This document shows positions 9,148-16,204 of a DNA stretch of 55,470 bases, in pieces (within the stretch, counting starts at the first letter, position 1; each line of letters begins with the position of its first letter). The stretch is from Emergencia sp. 1XD21-10 (lineage in GTDB: Bacteria > Bacillota > Clostridia > Peptostreptococcales > Anaerovoracaceae). A program made the position numbers and the translations under genes. Location of the stretch: positions 1 through 55,470 of the forward strand of contig NZ_QWEQ01000025.1 of assembly GCF_009936045.1 (NCBI RefSeq), read 5' to 3'. The notes beneath the pieces are model-generated. The model saw only the letters and a program-made list of their open reading frames with translations. It did not search any database and was not told where the DNA came from.

Positions 9148-10896
9148 GTGAAAGTAATTATTGGACAGGGCAGCTGCGGTATTGCCACAGGTGCAAAGAA
9201 AACCCAAGCTGAATTTGAAGCCCAGATTGCAAAGCAGGGCGTAAACGTAGATATCGATTTTACTGGCTGCGTTGGTACTTGTTATCTGGAACCGATTGTA
9301 GATGTTTATGATGATGCTGGTAAAATGACCAGATATGTCAAGGTACAGCCTGAGAAAGTCGAAAAGATTGTAGAAGAGCATTTAAAAGGTGGAAAGCCTG
9401 TTGAAGAATACGCTATTTCTGCTGAGGATGAACAGTTCCTCGAAAAACAGAAGAGAGTCGTTCTCAGACACTGTGGTCTCATCAATCCTGAAAAGATTGA
9501 CGAATATCTGGCAGTGGGCGGCTACGAAGCAACAAAAAAGGTTGTTACTTCCATGACCCAGGATGAAGTTATTGAAGAAATCAAGGTTTCCGGTCTCAGA
9601 GGCAGAGGCGGCGCAGGATTCCCAACTTGGTTCAAGTGGAATGCGGCAAAAGGAAACCCTGGAAAGAACAAATACATCGTATGTAATGCTGACGAAGGTG
9701 ATCCAGGTGCATTCATGGACAGATCTGTCCTGGAAGGCGACCCGCACGCACTGATTGAAGGTATGATTATCGGCGGTTTTGCTATGGGCGCTACCGAGGG
9801 TATTATCTACTGTCGTGCTGAGTATCCGCTGGCGATTAAGAGACTGGAAAACGCCATGGAACAGGCAAGAGAAAAGGGATTCCTGGGTAAGGATATCTTT
9901 GGATCTGGCTATGACTTTGACCTCAGAATCAAAGCTGGCGCCGGCGCATTTGTCTGTGGTGAAGAAACTGCGCTAATCGCCTCCCTGGAAGGTGAGAGAG
10001 GTATGCCTAGACTGAAACCTCCTTTCCCTGCAGCAAAGGGGTACTGGCAGCAGCCGACCAACATCAACAATGTAGAAACCTTCGCTAACGTGCCATGGAT
10101 TATCGCAAACGGCGGAGCAGCCTTTGGAGCAATGGGTACAGAGCAGTCCAAGGGAACTAAGGTATTCGCTCTTGCTGGTAAGATTAAGAAGGGCGGACTT
10201 GTGGAAGTTCCAATGGGTCTTCCTCTGAAAGACGTTATCTTTGGTATCGGCGGCGGTATCAAACAGGATAAGCAGTTTAAGGCTGTTCAGATGGGCGGAC
10301 CTTCCGGCGGCTGTATTCCGGCTGATTTGATTGACACTCCGGTTACATACGAAGACATCAACAAGACCGGCGCCATCGTAGGTTCCGGCGGTATGATCGT
10401 TATGGACGAAGACACCTGCATGGTAGACATGGCAAGATACTTCCTCGACTTTACAAAGAAAGAATCCTGCGGAAAATGTAATTACTGCAGAATCGGTACC
10501 AAGAGAATGCTGGAAATCTTAGAAAGAATCACTGTCGGCGAAGGTAAAGACGGCGATATCGAGCTGCTTGAAGAGCTGGCGGCTAAGATTAAGGACGGCG
10601 CAATGTGCGGTCTGGGTCAGACAGCGCCGAACCCAGTTCTGACTACCATCAAATATTTCAGAAACGAATATGAAGACCATATTTACAATAAAAAGTGTAC
10701 CGCTAAAGCATGTAAGGAACTGATTTCTTTCGAAATCACTGACGCATGTAAGGGATGTACCCTCTGCTCAAAGAAGTGTCCTGTCGGCGCGATTAGCGGA
10801 GAAGTAAAGGGTCAGCATGTTATTGACCAGACTAAGTGTATCAAGTGCGGCAAGTGTGCAGAATCCTGTAAGTTTGGCGCTATTGAGAAAAAGTAG
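9148..10896 (+). CDS. NuoF/HydB-like NADH-binding FMN subunit
   Basis: NAD(H)- and FMN-binding electron-entry subunit. The GTG start at 9148 is set by AGGAGG at 9135-9140. In its 582 residues, an N-terminal thioredoxin-like [2Fe-2S] domain (about 1-95) comes first. The NuoF core follows, with the FMN/NADH motifs GRGGAGFPTWFKW near 150, NADEGDPGAFMDR near 178 and GAGAFVCGEETALIASLEG near 265. Then come the [4Fe-4S] motif SCGKCNYCRIG near 445 and a C-terminal bacterial ferredoxin domain (CKGCTLCSKKCPVGAI and CIKCGKCAESCKFGAI). This is the HydB/StnB layout known for electron bifurcation. It sits between the NuoE-like gene and the NfnB/NuoG-like fusion gene, spaced 11 and 15 bp from them. Confidence 0.93.
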   Translation: MKVIIGQGSCGIATGAKKTQAEFEAQIAKQGVNVDIDFTGCVGTCYLEPIVDVYDDAGKMTRYVKVQPEKVEKIVEEHLKGGKPVEEYAISAEDEQFLEKQKRVVLRHCGLINPEKIDEYLAVGGYEATKKVVTSMTQDEVIEEIKVSGLRGRGGAGFPTWFKWNAAKGNPGKNKYIVCNADEGDPGAFMDRSVLEGDPHALIEGMIIGGFAMGATEGIIYCRAEYPLAIKRLENAMEQAREKGFLGKDIFGSGYDFDLRIKAGAGAFVCGEETALIASLEGERGMPRLKPPFPAAKGYWQQPTNINNVETFANVPWIIANGGAAFGAMGTEQSKGTKVFALAGKIKKGGLVEVPMGLPLKDVIFGIGGGIKQDKQFKAVQMGGPSGGCIPADLIDTPVTYEDINKTGAIVGSGGMIVMDEDTCMVDMARYFLDFTKKESCGKCNYCRIGTKRMLEILERITVGEGKDGDIELLEELAAKIKDGAMCGLGQTAPNPVLTTIKYFRNEYEDHIYNKKCTAKACKELISFEITDACKGCTLCSKKCPVGAISGEVKGQHVIDQTKCIKCGKCAESCKFGAIEKK

Positions 10897-10911
10897 GGAG
10901 GAGGAATACAC

Positions 10912-13900
10912 ATGAATAAATTCAGAATGAATATTGATGGCAAAGAAGTATTTGGACTTCCTGGACAGACCATTTTAGAAGTGGCCAGAGATAATGATAT
11001 TTTTATCCCTACTCTTTGCTATGATGAAAGAACTACCATTTACGGAGCTTGCGGACTTTGTGTTGTAGAAGTAGAAGGAAACCCTAAACTCTGCAAGGCT
11101 TGCGCAACTACAGTTGCTCCTGGCATGGTAGTAATGACAAATACAGACAGAGTCGTAGAGTCCAGAAAGACTAACCTGGAGCTTTTGATTTCCAACCATA
11201 ACGGTGACTGCAAAGCGCCTTGTGCACAGGCATGTCCTGCAGGAACTGATTGTCAGGGGTATGTGGGTCTGATTGCAAACGGCGAATTTGAAGCTGCAAA
11301 CGAGCTGATTAAGGATAGAATTCCGCTTCCTGCTTCCATCGGCCGTGTATGTCCGCACCCTTGTGAAGACGCTTGCAGAAGGGGTCTTGTAGATGAACCG
11401 ATCAGCATTGCTGCCCTGAAGCGCTTTGCTGCTGATTACGACATGATGGAGGATGTTGTATTTGTTCCTGAAATCGAAGATGAAACTGGCAAATCCGTAG
11501 CCATTATCGGCGGCGGCCCGATGGGTCTTTCCGCAGCATATTTCCTGAGACAGAAGGGGCACGAAGTAACTATCTTCGACGCAATGCCGAAGCTGGGTGG
11601 TATGCTTCGCTACGGTATTCCTGAATACAGACTGCCGAAGGAAGTACTAGATGCAGAAATTGAAATCATCGAATCCATGGGCGTTGAAATCGTACCGAAC
11701 TGCAAAGTCGGTGAAGATTTATCCTTTGATACAATCAGAGAAGACTACGATGCAGTGCTTCTTGGTATCGGCGCATGGGTATCCACCGGCGTTGGCTGTC
11801 CGGGAGAAGACGCTGACGGCGTCATCGGCGGTATCGACTTCCTGAGAAAGGTTGTTAGAAATCAGCACATCGACTTCGGTGAAAAGGTTGCCATCGTCGG
11901 CGGCGGTAACACTGCAATGGACGCTTGCAGAACTGCTGTAAGACTGGGTGCTAAAGAAGTTTATAACATTTACAGAAGAACCAAGGACGAAATGCCTGCT
12001 GACAGAATTGAGATTGAAGAGGGTGAAGAGGAAGGCGTAATCTTTAAGAACCTGACCAACCCACTGGAAATCATCAAAGATGAAAAGGGTCATGTAAAAC
12101 AGATGGTACTGCAGGTAATGGAACTGGGTGAGCCTGACGCTTCCGGCAGAAGAAAGCCGATTCCGGTAGAGGGCAAAACGGAAACCATCGATGTAGATAC
12201 TGTAATTCTGGCAATTGGTCAGGCAGTAGATGCGAGCGCTTTCGATGTAGATAAGACTAGAAAGAATGCTATCGCATACGATCCTGACACCTTCATGACC
12301 AGCATTCCTGGCGTATTTGCAGGCGGTGACTGCGGTAATGACAAGATCTCCATCGCAGTAGAAGCTATTGCTGATGCTGGTAAAGCTGCAGTTGTTATCG
12401 ACTCCTACTTGAACGGCGAAGCTGTAAGCTATGAAAAACCGTTCTTTGTAGAAAGAGATGATATAACTGAAGAGACTTTTGAAGATAGGGAAAGACTCTG
12501 TAGAGAGAAAGCTGATCAGCTTTCTGCCGCAGAAAGAAAGGATAACTTCTCAGAAGTAATCTTTGACGGATTAACTGAAGATCAAGCGCTGGCAGAGGCT
12601 TCCAGATGTCTGGAATGCGGCTGTCACGACTACTTCGAATGTAAGCTGATTGACTACGCAAACGAATACGATGTAGAACCTGAAAGATTTGCAGGAGACA
12701 AGAACATGATCGAGTTTACCGATGATCATCCGTTCATCGTGAGAGACCCGAACAAGTGTATCCTTTGCGGACTTTGCGTAAGAGTCTGCGACGAGGTAAT
12801 GGGCGTAGGCGCACTGGGTCTTGTACAGCGTGGTTTTGATACTGTTGTAAAACCGAACTTGGAAAAACCGCTGGCAGAGTCCGGATGCGAATCCTGCGGT
12901 CAGTGTGTCAGCGTTTGCCCAGTAGGCGCACTACAGGAAAGACAGACTGTACAGAAGGAAGTTCCTCTTGATGCTGAAATTACAGAAACAACTTGTGCAT
13001 TCTGCTCTGTTGGCTGTACTTTAGATTTAGAATCCTATGGCGATATGTTGATTAAGGCAAATCCTTCTAAAGAAGGTTATGTCAATGCCGGCATCTGCTG
13101 CGGAAAAGGCAAGTGGGGCTTTGATGTGGCTGTATTAGAAGATAAAGAAGTGGATCCGCTTGTAAAAGACGGTGGTGACTTCCGCATGACCGATTATCAT
13201 GAGGCTATCGTGATGGCGGCCAAGAAACTGGAAGCAGTAAAAGTTAGAAATGGAGCTGATTCTATCGCAGTTGCGATTTCTGACAGATACACCAACGAAG
13301 AAGCATACGCAATGAAGAAGTTTGCTCGCATTGCAGGCGCTAAGACTTTCTGTTTCAACACCAGAAAGAATGCGCTGGATGATGTACTTGGGCTGGATGC
13401 TTCTCCAAATACCATCGATGAACTTCTGTCCACAGAAGTGATTCTGGTACCTGGTTTCATCAAGAAGAACAATCCTGTAATCTGGAACAAGATCAAGCAG
13501 GCTGCTGAAGCAGGCGCTAAGGTAGTTGCCATCAATACACCGGAAGCGCAGACTTCTTATGCTTTTGCAGAAAAGGTTATCGATACAGACAATAGCACTG
13601 CTTTCTTAAAGGGTCTGGCAAAAGCTCTGATTGACATGGGCAAGAAGAGCGATGCTGAAGGCTTTGACGCATTTGCAGCTTCCGTTGCAGACGCTGTAGT
13701 TTGCGATGAAATTAAGGCAGTTGCTGAAATGTACGCAAAAGCAAAGAAGGCTATGATTGTCTTCCAGCAGAACGTGCTGTCCTATGAAGCAGCAGCCCTG
13801 GTTGCTGAAATTGCGCAGCTGTCCGGTCACATCGGAAAACCTAGAGACGGTATCTTAGCAGTGAAGCCAAAGAATAACTCTCAGGGGCTTGTGGACATGG

Positions 13901-14427
13901 GCATTCGTGCAGGAGCCGAAGCTATGGAAGGCGTAAAAGGTCTTGTTATCTTCGGTGAAGATCCTGCAGCAGCTGGATTTGACCTGGCTGGACTGGAATT
14001 CCTGATGGTTTCCGATATTTACATGACTGAAACTGCAAAGAAAGCAGATGTATTTATTCCGGGAACTGGTGCAGCAAGCACTGACGGCACTTTCACCAAT
14101 ACTGAAAGAAGACTGCTGCCGGTTGAAGCCGCAATTGTGGAAGATGTTGACTTAAGCAACTGGGAAATTGCGGCAGAACTCGCAAATGTATTCGAAGAAG
14201 AATTTGGCTTCGAAGACGAATCAGATATTTCTCTGGAAATGGATGATACACTGCCGCTGTATAAGTATGCTGAAATCGGTGAAGTACTGGGCGGCGTACT
14301 GGCACCTGTAAATCCTGTGTTTATCCCTGCGGCTGATGCAAAGATGGTAGATGAATTGCCATCAACTGACGCCCTGATGAACATCATGAATGAAAGATTA
14401 CCTGAAGTCGTATCCCCAACCGCGTAA
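10912..14427 (+). CDS. NfnB/NuoG-like fusion subunit of a Stn-type transhydrogenase
   Basis: Large 1171-residue redox protein. In order it has a [2Fe-2S] ferredoxin domain (about 1-85, CYDERTTIYGACGLC) and a His/Cys-rich cluster segment (HNGDCKAPC near 97). An NfnB/GltD-like flavoprotein part follows, with FAD site AIIGGGPMGLSAAYFL near 198 and NADPH site AIVGGGNTAMDACR near 327. Two [4Fe-4S] clusters come next (CILCGLCVRVC near 615 and CESCGQCVSVCPVGAL near 662). Last is a molybdopterin-oxidoreductase-like domain from CAFCSVGC near 696. The part of that domain that carries Sec or Cys in formate dehydrogenases shows no such residue, so it is probably structural, as in NuoG. The three-gene set matches the StnABC idea of NADPH/NADH/ferredoxin exchange, by inference. 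Confidence 0.85.
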   Translation: MNKFRMNIDGKEVFGLPGQTILEVARDNDIFIPTLCYDERTTIYGACGLCVVEVEGNPKLCKACATTVAPGMVVMTNTDRVVESRKTNLELLISNHNGDCKAPCAQACPAGTDCQGYVGLIANGEFEAANELIKDRIPLPASIGRVCPHPCEDACRRGLVDEPISIAALKRFAADYDMMEDVVFVPEIEDETGKSVAIIGGGPMGLSAAYFLRQKGHEVTIFDAMPKLGGMLRYGIPEYRLPKEVLDAEIEIIESMGVEIVPNCKVGEDLSFDTIREDYDAVLLGIGAWVSTGVGCPGEDADGVIGGIDFLRKVVRNQHIDFGEKVAIVGGGNTAMDACRTAVRLGAKEVYNIYRRTKDEMPADRIEIEEGEEEGVIFKNLTNPLEIIKDEKGHVKQMVLQVMELGEPDASGRRKPIPVEGKTETIDVDTVILAIGQAVDASAFDVDKTRKNAIAYDPDTFMTSIPGVFAGGDCGNDKISIAVEAIADAGKAAVVIDSYLNGEAVSYEKPFFVERDDITEETFEDRERLCREKADQLSAAERKDNFSEVIFDGLTEDQALAEASRCLECGCHDYFECKLIDYANEYDVEPERFAGDKNMIEFTDDHPFIVRDPNKCILCGLCVRVCDEVMGVGALGLVQRGFDTVVKPNLEKPLAESGCESCGQCVSVCPVGALQERQTVQKEVPLDAEITETTCAFCSVGCTLDLESYGDMLIKANPSKEGYVNAGICCGKGKWGFDVAVLEDKEVDPLVKDGGDFRMTDYHEAIVMAAKKLEAVKVRNGADSIAVAISDRYTNEEAYAMKKFARIAGAKTFCFNTRKNALDDVLGLDASPNTIDELLSTEVILVPGFIKKNNPVIWNKIKQAAEAGAKVVAINTPEAQTSYAFAEKVIDTDNSTAFLKGLAKALIDMGKKSDAEGFDAFAASVADAVVCDEIKAVAEMYAKAKKAMIVFQQNVLSYEAAALVAEIAQLSGHIGKPRDGILAVKPKNNSQGLVDMGIRAGAEAMEGVKGLVIFGEDPAAAGFDLAGLEFLMVSDIYMTETAKKADVFIPGTGAASTDGTFTNTERRLLPVEAAIVEDVDLSNWEIAAELANVFEEEFGFEDESDISLEMDDTLPLYKYAEIGEVLGGVLAPVNPVFIPAADAKMVDELPSTDALMNIMNERLPEVVSPTA

Positions 14428-14579
14428 GAGGTTGGCGGAACGTCTCATGCGAGGTGCGACCAAGAAAACAAGCGAAAGCGAAGTTTGATTGGAATCGCAC
14501 TACTGCGGAAGCCGTGCCTGCAACGCGCTAACGAAAGTTAGATGCGGCGCCAGGCAGCGAAGGTTGTTTCGGCAACTTT
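14416..14579 (+). ncRNA. Candidate structured RNA with GAAA-capped hairpins
   Basis: No ORF explains this GC-rich stretch, but it folds by eye into a chain of hairpins. CCAACC/GGTTGG (14416-14435) holds the stop codon of the fusion gene in its loop. GTGCGA-CCAA/TTGG-TCGCAC (14454-14500) encloses AAAC/GTTT and GC-GAAA-GC with tandem G-A mismatches. GCCTG/CAGGC (14516-14555) encloses CTAAC-GAAA-GTTAG. AAGGTTG/CAACTTT (14560-14579) ends the chain. A Rho-independent terminator follows. It could be a 3' UTR-derived small RNA, a regulatory RNA or a remnant of a mobile RNA element; I recognise no known family. Confidence 0.5.
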
Positions 14580-14599
14580 TGAAAGAAAATAGTAAGATA

Positions 14600-14644
14600 A
14601 AAACACTGCTGTCTCAAAGAAGAACGCTGGGACAGCAGTGTTTT
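14600..14644 (+). terminator. Bidirectional terminator between Stn-like operon and Rpn nuclease
   Basis: AAAACACTGCTGTC (14600-14613) pairs perfectly with GACAGCAGTGTTTT (14631-14644) around a 17-nt loop. The A- and T-runs make it usable from both strands, which suits the convergent genes on either side. Confidence 0.88.
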
Positions 14645-14652
14645 ATTGTTCA

Positions 14653-15582
14653 TTAGTTATTCAGTTCCTCAAATAGTTGCTCTTTATAGACAGGATCCTT
14701 TAGTGCCTTTCTAAGGTCTTCGATCCGATCTTGGTTCAGAAGGTATTCTATCAGTTTCTTCTCAGATTCGGCTTGCATTTTTTCAGCTTCAGCCTGTTTT
14801 TTCTCGACTTCAGCCTGCTGCCTTTTAGCTTCAACAACCTGCAGAGCCTTTTCAGATTCTTCCAGCATTTGCTTGCATTTTTCAAATGCGGTGGCGGTTC
14901 GTACCCATTCATCGTAAAGTGTCATTCTGCTCCGCACCTCCTTTTCGTTTTCCATGGTTTTCACTGCGCTTTGCAGGCGCAGCAGCCATGAATCTGACTT
15001 TGGCACAATATCTTCTTCCAGATACTGAAATAGATTTTTTAATTGGCAAGGAATATCGTCTTTGCTGCACTTACTGTTTAGAAATATTGTAACTTGACCG
15101 TCATCTAAATGCAAGTGATTTTTATCGTCAATCATTTGAAATGAGTAGATGGGCTCATCTTGCCCAAGCAAATCAAATAAACAGATAAAGATGACATATC
15201 CCGGTCTAAGCTCCCTATATTCCTGACCACGCGCAAGAGAATCGACCGCTGCAACAGCGTGATAGTAGCGACTGCGCTGAGGAAGTTCTTTGGTATCGGC
15301 AGCTTGACATTCCACATCAAACCAGGTGTCGTCATCTTCAAACAAGACGTCGAAACGAACTGATTTTGCGTATGGATTAATCATAATGGAATGCTCAGTG
15401 TGGAGAATCGTCTCCGCTGAAAAGATTTGAATTTCATCTTCGTAGTCGTGAAGATGAAGCCTGCGAACCCTTTTTTTCGGCAAGATGCGGGCGAGAAGAC
15501 CTCGGAATAGCTCCTCATCTTTCATGACCGTGCTGAACATAACCGGATTACAAAGGGCGCTGGGTGTTTTTTTCTTTGTCAT
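14653..15582 (-). CDS. Rpn-family PD-(D/E)XK nuclease / putative transposase
   Basis: Rpn-type (recombination-promoting nuclease) protein of the PD-(D/E)XK superfamily, often annotated as a nuclease family transposase. From the ATG at 15582 (GAGGT six nt upstream) it has 309 residues. The N-terminal half carries the nuclease-like core, with RFDVLFEDDDTWFDVECQ near residues 82-100 giving the D...ExQ signature. The C-terminal third is a charged coiled coil with repeated KKQAEAEK-type heptads. It is inserted in reverse orientation between two redox operons and is the only gene there with no metabolic role. A terminator-like hairpin stands just before its start. Rpn proteins are linked to recombination and phage defence in other bacteria; the role here is unknown. 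Confidence 0.8.
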   Translation of the reverse strand: MTKKKTPSALCNPVMFSTVMKDEELFRGLLARILPKKRVRRLHLHDYEDEIQIFSAETILHTEHSIMINPYAKSVRFDVLFEDDDTWFDVECQAADTKELPQRSRYYHAVAAVDSLARGQEYRELRPGYVIFICLFDLLGQDEPIYSFQMIDDKNHLHLDDGQVTIFLNSKCSKDDIPCQLKNLFQYLEEDIVPKSDSWLLRLQSAVKTMENEKEVRSRMTLYDEWVRTATAFEKCKQMLEESEKALQVVEAKRQQAEVEKKQAEAEKMQAESEKKLIEYLLNQDRIEDLRKALKDPVYKEQLFEELNN

Positions 15583-15595
15583 AATTGACCTCGTT

Positions 15596-15626
15596 ACATA
15601 AAAAGAACGGCTGGTAAAGCCGTTCT
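15596..15626 (-). terminator. Terminator-like hairpin in the 5' leader of the Rpn gene
   Basis: Read on the minus strand, AGAACGGCT (15618-15626), a 5-nt loop and AGCCGTTCT (15604-15612) form a perfect 9-bp stem followed by a T-run. It ends only about 14 nt before the ATG at 15582, with the ribosome site between. This is where an attenuator, or a terminator protecting the gene from read-through, would lie. Confidence 0.6.
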
Positions 15627-15714
15627 CATCAAAAAATATAAAATGTAGAAATAGAAAAAGGCAAGAGGGCAGATGCGAAAATCGCAGAAGGTCCAACTCG
15701 CCTTGTACCATAAT

Positions 15715-15745
15715 ATTATATCACAGATTCCCGGCTTTGTTCCAA
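15715..15745 (-). promoter_or_regulatory. Weak candidate promoter of the Rpn gene
   Basis: On the minus strand TTGGAA (15740-15745) and TATAAT (15715-15720) are separated by 19 nt, which is longer than ideal. A leader of about 125 nt carrying the terminator-like hairpin would follow. Confidence 0.4.
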
Positions 15746-15809
15746 AAAATATCTGACAAGTTAGGAGCGGCGGGTAGAAGCAACCTGCAGCGGGATAAAG
15801 AACAAAATA

Positions 15810-15984
15810 TGTGGATAACTTCCTTGTTGACAAATTTTAAAAAACGTGAAATGATTGAAATCACTAATGTACAAGCTGTAAAGTTTTCCACATGAATAAG
15901 TTGAAAAAATTGTATACGATTTGGAAATAATTGTGCATAAGGTGTTTGGTGGTGTATTTTCTGCCAGATTTTTGGTGTGGAAAA
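15810..15984. promoter_or_regulatory. Cluster of four DnaA-box-like 9-mers
   Basis: The AT-rich region between the Rpn gene and the hydrogenase operon contains one perfect DnaA box (TGTGGATAA, 15810-15818) and three one-mismatch versions: TTTTCCACA at 15884-15892, TGTGCATAA at 15932-15940 and TGTGGAAAA at 15976-15984. Four boxes in 175 bp is more than expected by eye, though AT-rich DNA favours such words. No replication gene is nearby, so this is not an obvious origin. Confidence 0.4.
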
Positions 15985-16114
15985 TTCCTTTAGCAAATGA
16001 AAGAAGAAAGGGGATTTTGTCCGGTTTTCGAAAAAAGATATTTCTGAATTTATGTTAGATTATAAAACTAAACTTGTGTTAAAAAATAAACTTTTCGAAT
16101 ATTTTTTGTATACT

Positions 16115-16143
16115 TTGACAAAAAATGAGCTGGATGCTATAAT
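16115..16143 (+). promoter_or_regulatory. Strong sigma-A promoter of the hydrogenase operon
   Basis: TTGACA (16115-16120), 17 nt, TATAAT (16138-16143) is a perfect consensus promoter. It gives a leader of about 55 nt that ends in GGAGG before the ATG at 16205. The rest of the 15712-16204 gap holds the DnaA-like boxes and the Rpn promoter candidate. Confidence 0.92.
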
Positions 16144-16204
16144 ATAACATGTAATATTTTGGAGCATTTAGGTTTCAGAAGGAAATGAATGGAGGTTAGT
16201 TTGA

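Noticed and set aside
10975-11562. 195-codon antisense frame opposite the fusion redox gene
   Set aside because: A shadow of a gene with clear domain motifs; composition is typical of the reverse frame of coding DNA.
10912-14427. Catalytic formate dehydrogenase alpha subunit
   Set aside because: The molybdopterin-like domain lacks a recognisable catalytic Cys/Sec region, and the protein has an NfnB-like part. NuoG/Stn-like is a better call.
16068-16095. Rex-type redox operator (TTGTGTTAAAAAATAAAC) before the hydrogenase operon
   Set aside because: Only one half resembles TTGTTAA and the second half is too diverged to support a Rex site.
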